From Streptomyces sp. NBC_00620 (GTDB taxonomy: Bacteria > Actinomycetota > Actinomycetes > Streptomycetales > Streptomycetaceae): 64,000 nucleotides of DNA. Where the stretch lies: positions 1,240,001-1,304,000 of the forward strand of contig NZ_JAPENY010000001.1 in assembly GCF_026341825.1 (NCBI RefSeq). Reading direction: 5' to 3'. Shown piece by piece: positions 25,119 to 32,824 of this stretch (positions are counted from its first letter, which is position 1; every line of letters starts with the position of its first letter). Under the pieces are notes generated by a model that worked only from the letters and a program-made list of their open reading frames with translations, was not told the DNA's origin and ran no database searches. A program made the translations under genes and the position numbers.

Positions 25119-26009
25119 CTACGGCACGAGAACCAAGCGCCCCCGCACCCCGCCCTCCCCCAACCGCGCATGCGCCTTCGCCGCGTCCTCCAGCGGAAAC
25201 GTCTCCGCGACCCGAGTCGTCAGCACCCCCTCATCCACGAGCGCCACCAGCTCCGCGAGCCGAGCCCCATCGGGGGCCACCTCGACGGCATCGGTCCGCA
25301 CCCCCCGCACGGACGCCGGCTGAGCATGCGGAATGACGCCCACGAACACGCCCCCGTCCCGCACCCACTCCAAGGCCCGCTCTCCCAGAATCGCCGCGTC
25401 CAGCACCGCGTCCACGCTCCCGGGCGCAACCTCGCCCGACACGAAACGGCCCGCCCCCAGCGACCGTACGAACTCCTCATCGCCCTCCCGGGCCAGCGCG
25501 GTCACGGCCAGCCCCCGCTGGACGGCGAGCTGAACGGCGTAAGCACCCACAGCCCCCGCGGCACCCGTGACGAGCAGGCTCTGCCCCGCCTCCAGCGCCA
25601 GCAGATCGAGCGCCTGCGCGGCAGTGAGGGCGTTCAAGGGCACGGTCGCCGCGTGCACCGCGTCGACGGAGGCAGGCGCGACAGCCACCGCGTCCGCGTC
25701 GACGACGACGTAATCGGCATGCGTACCAAGGGACTTGGCGACCCCGTACGAAATCCCGACCACCTGCTCGCCAACTGTCCACCCCACCGCGACACCCGCC
25801 GCGTCGACGGTCCCGGCGACATCCCAGCCGAGCCCGAGCCGCTTGCCCGCACCCCCGAAAACGCCCGCGCGTACCCCCGCGTCGGCCGGGTTGAGCGCGG
25901 CGGCCGTGACCTTGATCCGTATCTGGCCGGCACCCGGCTCCGGCACGGCCGTCTCGACGATCTCCACGGCCTCCGGACCACCGAACGCCGTAACAACTGC
26001 TGCACGCAT
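25119..26009 (-). CDS. NADP-dependent quinone oxidoreductase (zinc-free alcohol dehydrogenase family)
   Basis: 296 residues of the MDR superfamily. It opens with MRAAVVTAFGGPEAVEIVE, and the GroES-like domain contains AAALNPADAGVRAG and LGWDVAGTVDAAG. The nucleotide-binding fold has SLLVTGAAGAVGAYAVQLA. Structural and catalytic zinc ligands are absent, as in quinone reductases. The ATG at 26009 has GGGAGAG upstream. It is divergent from an HxlR regulator gene across 135 bases containing clear palindromes, so it is probably the regulator's target and may handle quinones or electrophiles. Confidence 0.9.
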   Translation of the reverse strand: MRAAVVTAFGGPEAVEIVETAVPEPGAGQIRIKVTAAALNPADAGVRAGVFGGAGKRLGLGWDVAGTVDAAGVAVGWTVGEQVVGISYGVAKSLGTHADYVVVDADAVAVAPASVDAVHAATVPLNALTAAQALDLLALEAGQSLLVTGAAGAVGAYAVQLAVQRGLAVTALAREGDEEFVRSLGAGRFVSGEVAPGSVDAVLDAAILGERALEWVRDGGVFVGVIPHAQPASVRGVRTDAVEVAPDGARLAELVALVDEGVLTTRVAETFPLEDAAKAHARLGEGGVRGRLVLVP

Positions 26010-26079
26010 GACAACTCTCCCTACCGGCAGGCCATTTACCCCGGTGGATTCCGATATCCACCCGGCACCAACAACCCTA

Positions 26080-26098
26080 GGAAGAGTTACTCTCTTCC
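26080..26098. promoter_or_regulatory. Palindrome in the HxlR/oxidoreductase divergent region
   Basis: GGAAGAG-TTACT-CTCTTCC, 7-bp arms with a 5-base centre, 71 bases upstream of the oxidoreductase start. It may overlap that gene's promoter. Confidence 0.45.
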
Positions 26099-26103
26099 AG
26101 TAA

Positions 26104-26125
26104 GTAGGCACCTCAAGGTGCGTAC
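26104..26125. promoter_or_regulatory. Likely HxlR operator
   Basis: GTAsGCACCT-n2-AGGTGCsTAC, a 22-bp near-perfect palindrome with paired 10-base half-sites, 20 bases upstream of the HxlR gene. Size and symmetry suit a dimeric winged-helix repressor controlling both divergent genes. Confidence 0.6.
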
Positions 26126-26144
26126 GTCACCCGGAGGTGAGCCC

Positions 26145-26546
26145 ATGGCGACCACGACCGCGGCCCAGCGGCGCGAACAGGCACGCGTCGAGTACGACGC
26201 GTTCATCAGGAGCTGCCCCACCAACCAGCTCCTCGACCGCATCAGCGACAAGTGGGTCAGCCTCGTAGTCTGCGCGCTCACCACCGGCTCGATGCGCTAC
26301 AGCGACCTCACCCGCAAAATCGCGGGCGTCAGCCCCAAAATGCTCACCCAGACACTCCGCTCACTGGAACGCGACGGAATCGTGACCCGCACGGTCACCC
26401 CATCCGTCCCAGTCCGAGTCGACTACGAACTGACCCCCCTGGGCACCAGCCTCAGCCACCTCCTGGCCGCAGTGAAGGACTGGGCAGAACTACACATAGA
26501 GCAGGTCAACAAGGCCAGAGACCACTACGACACAACACCGTCCTGA
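26145..26546 (+). CDS. HxlR-family winged-helix regulator
   Basis: 133 residues, ATG preceded by GGAGG. The hallmark N-terminal Cys and helix are in YDAFIRSCPTNQLLDRISDK, followed by the winged-helix segment MRYSDLTRKIAGVSPKMLTQ, then LRSLERDGIVTRTV and the wing ending in VDYELTPLGTSL. HxlR proteins often sense quinones, aldehydes or disulfide stress through that Cys (QorR/YodB-like). Divergence from a quinone-oxidoreductase gene supports this reading. Confidence 0.93.
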   Translation: MATTTAAQRREQARVEYDAFIRSCPTNQLLDRISDKWVSLVVCALTTGSMRYSDLTRKIAGVSPKMLTQTLRSLERDGIVTRTVTPSVPVRVDYELTPLGTSLSHLLAAVKDWAELHIEQVNKARDHYDTTPS

Positions 26547-26608
26547 CCCCCCGCAGCCGTACCCCCGGCCCCCCGGTCCCAAGGCCCCGCACCCGCAACA
26601 CGACGGAA

Positions 26609-26720
26609 GGGGTCGTGCCGGTACATCAGATGCCCGTCGCATACGTGGTCACAGCCAACCCAGCCACCCAAGAAACAGAAGTGTCCATCAAGCGACGGGC
26701 GGATGTACCGGCACGACCCC
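26609..26720. repeat. Long-hairpin element, copy A
   Basis: 112 bases. Perfect 19-bp outer arms (26609-26627 and 26702-26720) and perfect 9-bp inner arms (GCCCGTCGC and its complement) are separated by a small internal loop; the apical loop is about 51 bases. The same architecture, with compensatory base changes, occurs at 47894-48006. This copy lies between convergent genes. Confidence 0.8.
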
Positions 26721-26751
26721 GACCCCCCACCGACCCGCAGGCGCCCCCCCA

Positions 26752-27243
26752 CTAGAAGGCATACGAGTCCCCCGTATCCAGCACCAGCACCCGCTGCCGG
26801 TCATTGCCGGAATTACGATCCACCGCACCCCCACCCCAAACCGTGTCGAACGACACCGTCACCTCGGCCGGCGCCCCCCGCAGCCGCACCCCCAGCCTGA
26901 TCTCCTCCCCCACCCCATCCGCCGCCAACGCCCCCGTCCGGCACACCACAGCCCGCGCCTCCGCCCGCGCACACCCGTCCGGCAAACTCTGCCGATCCGC
27001 CAGGGCAACCGACCAGCGCAGCCGAACCGTCGCGTCCGGAACGGCACCCGGCCCGTGGTTCCGAGGAGTCAGCCGTACGTCGACACGGCCCTCCGCCATG
27101 GACACGTCCCCGTGGTAGGCGAGATCCGCCTCCGGAGCGAGAGCCGCGGCGCCGACAGCAGGCCAGACCGCCCCCACCACCAGCCCCGCCCCGACACTCG
27201 TCGCACACAGCACCCGCACCAGCGTTCGCGTTCGCATCCCCAT
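26752..27243 (-). CDS. Secreted protein with DUF11/CARDB-like fold (hypothetical)
   Basis: 163 residues. The N-terminus ([12 protein letters not shown] then [20 protein letters not shown]) is a signal peptide with probable cleavage after the Ala-rich end. The mature part alternates short beta segments, for example [40 protein letters not shown] and [11 protein letters not shown]. This fits an immunoglobulin-like extracellular domain of the type seen in Streptomyces secreted repeat proteins. Two Cys ([12 protein letters not shown]) could form a disulfide. Function unknown. Confidence 0.72.
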   Translation of the reverse strand: MGMRTRTLVRVLCATSVGAGLVVGAVWPAVGAAALAPEADLAYHGDVSMAEGRVDVRLTPRNHGPGAVPDATVRLRWSVALADRQSLPDGCARAEARAVVCRTGALAADGVGEEIRLGVRLRGAPAEVTVSFDTVWGGGAVDRNSGNDRQRVLVLDTGDSYAF

Positions 27244-27376
27244 GAGGTCATTCCCTTCACTCGGCCGGTCACCGTCACGGGATGTATCCCACCTCTGCCC
27301 ACTGCCAGGCGCCGTCCATCAGGTGACAGCGAACAGCAGCGCAAACCCTCATGACCGCCCATGCAAAAGTGACCGC

Positions 27377-27712
27377 ATGCTGATCGCCCGCTCCGCCGCC
27401 CTCTTCGTCCTCGCCGCACTCTTCGAGATCGGCGGCGCCTGGCTGGTCTGGCAGGGCGTACGCGAGCACCGCGGCTGGCTGTGGATCGGCGCGGGCGTGA
27501 TGGCCCTCGGCGTGTACGGCTTCGTGGCCACGCTCCAGCCGGACGCCGAGTTCGGACGCATCCTCGCCGCGTACGGCGGCATCTTCGTAGCGGGGTCCAT
27601 CGCGTGGGGGATGGTCGCGGACGGCTACCGGCCGGACCGCTGGGATGTCACAGGCGCGCTGATCTGCCTCGCGGGCATGGCAGTGATCATGTACGCGCCG
27701 CGGGGCAACTGA
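27377..27712 (+). CDS. YnfA/UPF0060 family small membrane protein
   Basis: 111 residues with four closely spaced hydrophobic helices. Family hallmarks are [54 protein letters not shown] and [20 protein letters not shown]. The YnfA family is distantly related to small multidrug transporters; some members contribute to drug efflux. The ATG at 27377 starts the homology; the frame upstream is spacer. No partner gene is adjacent. Confidence 0.93.
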   Translation: MLIARSAALFVLAALFEIGGAWLVWQGVREHRGWLWIGAGVMALGVYGFVATLQPDAEFGRILAAYGGIFVAGSIAWGMVADGYRPDRWDVTGALICLAGMAVIMYAPRGN

Positions 27713-27760
27713 GAGGGGCGCCCCTTCACGGATCCAGCCGTTCAGGGGCACCCGCGGTCC

Positions 27761-28201
27761 TCAGGACGAAGACGTCAGCTCGGGCAACAACCCCAACTGC
27801 CCCAGGAAATCCATCTGGTCGAAGTAGAGCCGATAGCTGACGATCCGCCCGTCCTCGACGGTCGCGATGTCGCAGCCGCGGATCCTGACACCCTTCCCCG
27901 TCGCGGGCAGCGACTCCCCGGAGGGCAACGGCAGCGGACCCGTGTTCGTCCCGTTGTAGTACCCCTCGTCGATGGCGGTGTCGCCGACCTCGGTCGCGTA
28001 CACCGACTCGTACCTGGCACCCGTGACCGAGTCCGTCATCTGACGCCAGTATTCGACGATGTTGTCGCGCCCGTGGATCTCTCCGGCGTCGGGCGTGAAG
28101 GCGACCGCGTCCACCGCGTACAGCTCGGCGACGGCCTTGAGGTCCGGGGTCGAGGTGAGCGCCTCGGTGAGCCGGTCCATGACCTCACGTGCCTGTCCCA
28201 T
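27761..28201 (-). CDS. SnoaL/NTF2-like protein (ester cyclase-like)
   Basis: 146 residues of the NTF2-like alpha+beta cone fold: DLKAVAELYAVDAVAFTPD, GEIHGRDNIVEYWRQMTD, then strands ending in VRIRGCDIATVEDGRI and YFDQMDFLGQLGLLPE. This pattern is typical of SnoaL-like polyketide cyclases and ketosteroid-isomerase-related proteins. Without a biosynthetic cluster the substrate is unknown. The ATG at 28201 (MGQAREVMDRL) is chosen on homology; the upstream frame is GC-rich spacer. It is divergent from an SDR gene. Confidence 0.85.
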   Translation of the reverse strand: MGQAREVMDRLTEALTSTPDLKAVAELYAVDAVAFTPDAGEIHGRDNIVEYWRQMTDSVTGARYESVYATEVGDTAIDEGYYNGTNTGPLPLPSGESLPATGKGVRIRGCDIATVEDGRIVSYRLYFDQMDFLGQLGLLPELTSSS

Positions 28202-28401
28202 GATCCACCTCCTGAGCAGGGGATCACCCACTCCAGTTTCCCACGCAGGACAGTTCCGGGCCCATCCGAGATCCAGGCCACCAACCGCCCGGACACCCAC
28301 CCCGCCTATCCTGACCGGGGGCGGTCCGATCCACCCCGCCCACCGCAACGCACCACGCACCGCACCACGCACCGCCCAGCCCCGCCCTGAGGAGCAGCCG
28401 T

Positions 28402-29169
28402 ATGAGCCCCGCCGCCGCGTCCCGTATCGCCGTCGTCACCGGTGCCAGCAGCGGCATCGGCGCCGCGACGGCCCGGCAGCTGGCGGCCGCGGGCTACCGC
28501 GTCGTCCTGACCGCCCGCCGCAAGGACCGCATCGAGGCGCTCGCGGAGGAGCTGAACGCGACGGGCCACCAGGCGACGGCGTACACCCTCGACGTCACGG
28601 ACCGCGCGGCGGTCGACGAGTTCGCCGGCGCCTTCAAGACGATCGGCGTCCTGGTCAACAACGCCGGCGGCGCGCTCGGCGCCGACCCCGTCGCGACGGG
28701 CGACCCGGCCGACTGGCGCCAGATGTACGAGACGAACGTCATCGGCACCCTGAACGTCACCCAGGCCCTGCTCCCCGCCTTGACGGCCAGCGGCGACGGA
28801 ACGGTGGTCGTCCTCTCCTCGACCGCCGGATTCAGCACGTACGAGGGCGGCGGCGGCTACGTCGCCGCCAAGCACGCCGAACACGTCCTCGCCGAGACCC
28901 TCCGACTGGAGATCGTCGGCACCCCGGTCCGGGTCATCGAGGTCGCCCCCGGCATGGTCAAGACGGACGAGTTCGCACTGACCCGCTTCGGCGGCGACGA
29001 GGAAAAGGCCGCCAAGGTCTACGCGGGCGTCGCCGAGCCCCTCACCGCCGAGGACGTGGCCGACACGATCACCTGGGCGATCACCCGCCCCAGCCACGTC
29101 AACATCGACCTCCTCGTAGTCCGCCCCCGCGCCCAGGCCTCGAACGCCAAGGTCCACCGGGAGTTGTGA
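28402..29169 (+). CDS. Short-chain dehydrogenase/reductase
   Basis: 255 residues of the classical SDR family. The cofactor-binding motif is TGASSGIGAATARQL with RRKDR following, suggesting NADP preference. NNAGGALGADP is present, and the catalytic Ser-Tyr-Lys sits in VVLSSTAGFSTYEGGGGYVA followed by AK. Strong similarity to the serine 3-dehydrogenase/YdfG subgroup (VAPGMVKTDEFALTRF). GAGGAG upstream supports the ATG. The downstream 60-residue membrane gene overlaps its stop (TGATG), so the two are co-translated. Confidence 0.95.
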   Translation: MSPAAASRIAVVTGASSGIGAATARQLAAAGYRVVLTARRKDRIEALAEELNATGHQATAYTLDVTDRAAVDEFAGAFKTIGVLVNNAGGALGADPVATGDPADWRQMYETNVIGTLNVTQALLPALTASGDGTVVVLSSTAGFSTYEGGGGYVAAKHAEHVLAETLRLEIVGTPVRVIEVAPGMVKTDEFALTRFGGDEEKAAKVYAGVAEPLTAEDVADTITWAITRPSHVNIDLLVVRPRAQASNAKVHREL

Positions 29170-29351
29170 TGCCGGACGACCCCACCGGGGACCAGGAGCC
29201 GACACAGGCCCAGACCCAGGCCCAGGAACAACGCCGCCTGACCCAGGAAACCAAGGACGAACGCTACGTCTGGTGGTACCTGGCGTACTTCCTCTTCGGC
29301 ATCCACATCGTGGCTTTCGTAATGATCTACGCGGTCATGCACGCGAAGTGA
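29169..29351 (+). CDS. Small single-helix membrane protein
   Basis: 60 residues: a Gln/Glu-rich hydrophilic N-terminus (TQAQTQAQEQRRLTQETKD), then one membrane helix (about 34-56, WWYLAYFLFGIHIVAFVMIY). The ATG overlaps the SDR stop codon, so translation is coupled. No family is recognised. Conservation of the WWYLAYFLFGIH segment would suggest a membrane-anchoring or signalling role, but nothing else in the context indicates a function. Confidence 0.75.
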   Translation: MPDDPTGDQEPTQAQTQAQEQRRLTQETKDERYVWWYLAYFLFGIHIVAFVMIYAVMHAK

Positions 29352-29398
29352 TCAAAACGGGTGTTCGCCCGAGGCGGGGTCGACATACGCTCCCGCAA

Positions 29399-30169
29399 GT
29401 GAACAGACACATACCTTTCGCGCAGTTGCACAACTTCCGTGACCTGGGCGGATACCAGGCCGAGGACGGCAGCACGGTCCGCCGGGGCCGCCTGTTCCGG
29501 TCGGACTCGCTGAGCAAGCTGGAAGGCGCGGACTGGGACCGTTTCCTGTCCCTCGGCATCCGCACGGTGGTCGACCTCCGATACCCCTGGGAGATCGAGG
29601 CGAAGGGCCGGGTCCCGGCACACCCGTCCCTCGCCTACCACAACCAGAGCATCGAGCACCGCCCGTACGACCAGTCGGCGCTGGCACCGGACGTGGCCCC
29701 CGGCCCATACCTGGCGGCCCGCTACGCGGAGGTCGCGAAGGACGGCACGAAGGAGATCCGCGAAACGCTGGAGCTGATAGCGACAGCGGGCGAAGGCCCC
29801 GTCGTCTTCCACTGCGCCTCGGGCAAGGACCGTACGGGCCTGGTGGCGGCCTTGGTCCTGGCCCTGCTGGGCGTCCCGGAACGGACGATCGTCGAGGACT
29901 TCACACTGACGGGGCTGGCGACGGCCCGTCTGGTGGCGGACTGGCGGGCGGCCAATCCCGACCGGGAACTGACGTGGCCGGGCTACGGCCAGGCGCCCGC
30001 CGAGGTCATGACCCTGTTCCTGGCGGACCTGAACTCCCGCTACGGCTCGATCCAGTCCTACGTCACACAGATCCTGGGCCTGGACACCACCTTCATCTCG
30101 GCCCTCCGCGCCAACCTCCTGGAACCCGCCGCCCCCAGCCTCCCACCGCCGCCTACATCCACCGCCTGA
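29399..30169 (+). CDS. Tyrosine-specific protein phosphatase (PtpB/LipA-like)
   Basis: 256 residues of the bacterial dual-specificity/tyrosine phosphatase group. It starts HIPFAQLHNFRDLGGYQAED, the usual N-terminus of this group, and carries the catalytic P-loop VVFHCASGKDRTGLVAALV with Cys, Arg and the extra Lys-Asp typical of the phosphoinositide-capable MptpB class. The GTG has no ribosome site but lies seven bases after TACGCT, so the transcript is probably leaderless. The Pro-rich C-terminal tail (SLPPPPTSTA) overlaps in another frame with an acetyltransferase relic, so the original end may have been altered. Confidence 0.92.
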   Translation: MNRHIPFAQLHNFRDLGGYQAEDGSTVRRGRLFRSDSLSKLEGADWDRFLSLGIRTVVDLRYPWEIEAKGRVPAHPSLAYHNQSIEHRPYDQSALAPDVAPGPYLAARYAEVAKDGTKEIRETLELIATAGEGPVVFHCASGKDRTGLVAALVLALLGVPERTIVEDFTLTGLATARLVADWRAANPDRELTWPGYGQAPAEVMTLFLADLNSRYGSIQSYVTQILGLDTTFISALRANLLEPAAPSLPPPPTSTA

Positions 30170-30405
30170 TGACGGACCGCCGGGTAGCCCCACCCGGCAC
30201 CGGCCGCCACCTGCTGGCAGAGGCGGAGCGCCGCATCACAGCCACGGGCCGCACCCTCTCCCGTCTGGACTGCCTCGCCGGCAACCCGCGCCTGCGCGAG
30301 TACTACCAGGCGGCGGGCTACACGGTCGTTGGCGAACAGGCCGCGAAGGACAGCGGCTTGGGCAACCCGTACGCGGTGACGCTCCTGGAGAAGCGACTCC
30401 ACTAA
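30169..30405 (+). pseudogene. N-terminally truncated GNAT acetyltransferase
   Basis: The frame reads MTDRRVAPPGTGRHLLAEAE and continues to RLDCLAGNPRLREYYQAAGY, the acetyl-CoA-binding and C-terminal part of a GNAT enzyme. The N-terminal half, including the substrate region and first strands, is missing. The homologous frame extends about 25 bases into the phosphatase gene (AAYIHRL). An ATG overlaps the phosphatase stop (TGATG), so a 78-residue product could still be made, but it would lack a complete fold. Confidence 0.7.
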
Positions 30406-30486
30406 CTCACAAGGGTGAACCGGATAGATCACCCATACGGCACCAGAACTCGCGATCTAGGCTCGCACCACAACATCAAAAACGAC

Positions 30487-30522
30487 GGCCCCCGACCGGG
30501 ACTGCCATCCCGGCCGAGGGCC
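30487..30522 (+). other. Hairpin upstream of the LAGLIDADG gene
   Basis: 15-bp arms with two mismatches or wobbles (GGCCCCCGACCGGGA and TCCCGGCCGAGGGCC) around a 6-base loop, 28 bases before the GTG. Similar hairpins separate genes in actinophages and could terminate upstream transcription or structure the leader. Confidence 0.5.
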
Positions 30523-30549
30523 TGACCAGCACGGAAGAGAGACTTCCCT

Positions 30550-31413
30550 GTGGCTGAACGCGAGCCTAACGCTCACCAGTTCACGTTGGACGACGCCCTC
30601 GGCGTCGACACGACGGGGTTCATGGACCTCGAAGACCCCAACTACGCGTACATGTTCGGCTTCTTGCAGGCCGATGGACACCTCGCGAAGGGGCCCGGCC
30701 AGAAAGGACGCCTGACCGCCGAGATCAACGCGCGGGACATCGGAATCCTGCGCGAATTCCAGCGGCTGACGCCGTACAACAGCAGCATCAGAGAACGCAC
30801 TCGGTCCACGAACTTCGCCAAGAACAGCCACACGGCGATCTGGACCTTGTGCTCCCTCGAAGCCAGGACCAAGCTCAACCAACTCGGCCTGCCTTACGGC
30901 CGCAAGTCGAAGACGATCACCCCACCACGCGTCGAGTTCTCCCGCCGCGACTATCTCAGAGGCATCATCGACGCCGATGGTTCCGTGGGCTACTCCCAGG
31001 GCTACCCCTTCATTTCCCTGACGACAGCCAGCACGTCCATCATGGCTTACCTGTGCTCCTACGCAGAGGACATCACAGGCGCCGAGCGCAAGCTACGACG
31101 TAACCAACGCGACGACATCTACAACATCATGTACATCACCGAGGCAGCGCAAAAACTGACTGCGCGCCTCTACTATCCGGGCTGTTTGTCCTTGAAGCGG
31201 AAGCAGGCAACCGCGGAGAGCGTCGCAGCATGGACTCGCCCGGCTGACTCCAAGCCCAGGCCACCACGCATCGAGTGGACCAGCGAAATGGACCGGATCG
31301 TGCTCGCCGCCCCTACGATTGCCCACGCGGCAGCCGAACTGGGCTACTCCTATAGCGCCTGCCAAGTTCGCCGCTGGAAACTGCTTCACGGCGCAGTAGG
31401 GTCGCCGGACTAG
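30550..31413 (+). CDS. LAGLIDADG-type endonuclease (free-standing)
   Basis: 287 residues with two LAGLIDADG helices: YMFGFLQADGHL (about residues 34-45) and YLRGIIDADGSVGYS (about 136-150). Each ends in the acidic residue needed for metal-dependent DNA cleavage, so the protein should act as a pseudo-dimeric monomer. The C-terminal 55 residues (RIEWTSEMDRIVLAAPTIAH and beyond) form a basic HTH-like region. GTG start with GGAAGAGAG upstream. GC content is lower than in the neighbours, and the gene is convergent with rtcB. No intron or intein boundary is visible, so it looks like a stand-alone homing-type endonuclease. Confidence 0.85.
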   Translation: MAEREPNAHQFTLDDALGVDTTGFMDLEDPNYAYMFGFLQADGHLAKGPGQKGRLTAEINARDIGILREFQRLTPYNSSIRERTRSTNFAKNSHTAIWTLCSLEARTKLNQLGLPYGRKSKTITPPRVEFSRRDYLRGIIDADGSVGYSQGYPFISLTTASTSIMAYLCSYAEDITGAERKLRRNQRDDIYNIMYITEAAQKLTARLYYPGCLSLKRKQATAESVAAWTRPADSKPRPPRIEWTSEMDRIVLAAPTIAHAAAELGYSYSACQVRRWKLLHGAVGSPD

Positions 31414-31421
31414 CCAACTCA

Positions 31422-31455
31422 CGATGGGCGCGGCGAACGTTCGCCGCGCCCATCG
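31422..31455. terminator. Bidirectional terminator between the endonuclease gene and rtcB
   Basis: A perfect 34-base palindrome (17-bp arms starting CGATGGGCGCGGCGAAC) lying 8 bases after one stop codon and 6 bases before the other. Confidence 0.9.
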
Positions 31456-31461
31456 CCACGT

Positions 31462-32655
31462 CTAGCCCTTCACACAGACAACCTGCTTCAGCTTCGCCAC
31501 GACCTCCACGAGGTCACGCTGCTGTTCCATAACCTGCTCGATCGGCTTGTACGCACCCGGAATCTCGTCCACGACGCCGGAGTCCTTGCGGCACTCGACA
31601 CCCCGCGTCTGGTCCTCCAGGTCCTTCGTCGAGAAACGACGCTTGGCCGCGTTACGGCTCATACGCCGACCCGCGCCGTGCGACGCCGAGTTAAAGGCCT
31701 TCTCGTTCCCGAGTCCCTTCACAATGTACGTCGCCGTGCCCATGGAACCCGGGATAATCCCGAGGTCACCGGCACCCGCCCGAATCGCACCCTTGCGCGT
31801 CACGAGCAGGTCCATCCCGTCGTAGCGCTCCTCGGAAACGTAATTGTGGTGACAGCTGACTTCCTTCTCGAAAGTCGGCTTCGCCTTCTTGAACTCCTTG
31901 CGGATAACGTCCTTCAGGAGCGCCATCATGATCGAGCGGTTGTACTTCGCGTACTCCTGCGCCCAGTAGAGGTCATTCCTGTAGGCGGCCATCTGCGGAG
32001 TGTCCGAGACGAAGACCGCGAGGTCACGGTCGACCAGGCCCTGATTGTGCGGGAGCTTCTGCGCGACACCTATGTGGTACTCGGCGAGTTCCTTGCCGAT
32101 GTTGCGGGACCCGGAGTGGAGCGTCAACCAGATCGAACTATCCGAATCAACCGATACTTCACAATGGTGATTCCCGGCTCCGAGTGTCCCCATCTGCAAA
32201 ACGGCCCGCCCCCGCCGGAACTTCACCGCCTCCGCAACCCCATCAAACCGCCCCCAAAAGTCATCCCACCCCCCAGTAGCCAGCCCATGGAACCGCCCAG
32301 GCTCAACGGCAGAGTCATGCATCCCCCGCCCCACCGGAATAGCCCGCTCAACCTCCGACCGAAGCCGCGAAAGATCCCCCGGCAGATCATTGGCGGTGAG
32401 CGACGTCTTGACGGCAGACATCCCGCACCCGATGTCCACCCCCACCGCCGCAGGACACACCGCATCCCGCATGGCGATGACGGACCCGACCGTCGCACCC
32501 TTCCCGTAGTGGACGTCGGGCATCACAGCGAGCCCCTTGATCCACGGCAGGGTCGCGACGTTCTGGAGCTGACGGAGCGCCACGTCCTCGACCGACGCCG
32601 GGTCGGTCCACATGCGGATGGGGACCTTGGCGCCCGGTACCTCTACGTACGACAT
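31462..32655 (-). CDS. rtcB: RtcB-family RNA ligase
   Basis: 397 residues. RtcB joins RNA 2',3'-cyclic phosphate or 3'-phosphate ends to 5'-OH ends using GTP and manganese. Motifs in order: MPDVHYGKGATVGSVIA, GVDIGCGMSAVKT (metal Cys/Asp), MGTLGAGNHHCEV, LHSGSRNIGKELA, KEVSCHHNYVSEER, and FNSASHGAGRRMSRNAA with the guanylylated His. The ATG before SYVEVPGAK has AGGGA upstream. It is convergent with the LAGLIDADG gene. Conservation of all metal ligands suggests an active ligase for RNA repair or tRNA maintenance. Confidence 0.96.
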   Translation of the reverse strand: MSYVEVPGAKVPIRMWTDPASVEDVALRQLQNVATLPWIKGLAVMPDVHYGKGATVGSVIAMRDAVCPAAVGVDIGCGMSAVKTSLTANDLPGDLSRLRSEVERAIPVGRGMHDSAVEPGRFHGLATGGWDDFWGRFDGVAEAVKFRRGRAVLQMGTLGAGNHHCEVSVDSDSSIWLTLHSGSRNIGKELAEYHIGVAQKLPHNQGLVDRDLAVFVSDTPQMAAYRNDLYWAQEYAKYNRSIMMALLKDVIRKEFKKAKPTFEKEVSCHHNYVSEERYDGMDLLVTRKGAIRAGAGDLGIIPGSMGTATYIVKGLGNEKAFNSASHGAGRRMSRNAAKRRFSTKDLEDQTRGVECRKDSGVVDEIPGAYKPIEQVMEQQRDLVEVVAKLKQVVCVKG

Positions 32656-32824
32656 ATCGTTCCCTTTCCCCCGGAAACAAGCAGAAGTCTCAAAACGCAA
32701 AACCAGCGCCAAGGTCTACGTATGGGACAACGGACCGGCGTTCACGGCAGTGCGTGCGATAGACATTGTCTCCAGGGGCCGCCCCCACGCGGCAACCGAA
32801 TAACCACAGGAGAGGAGCCTGACC

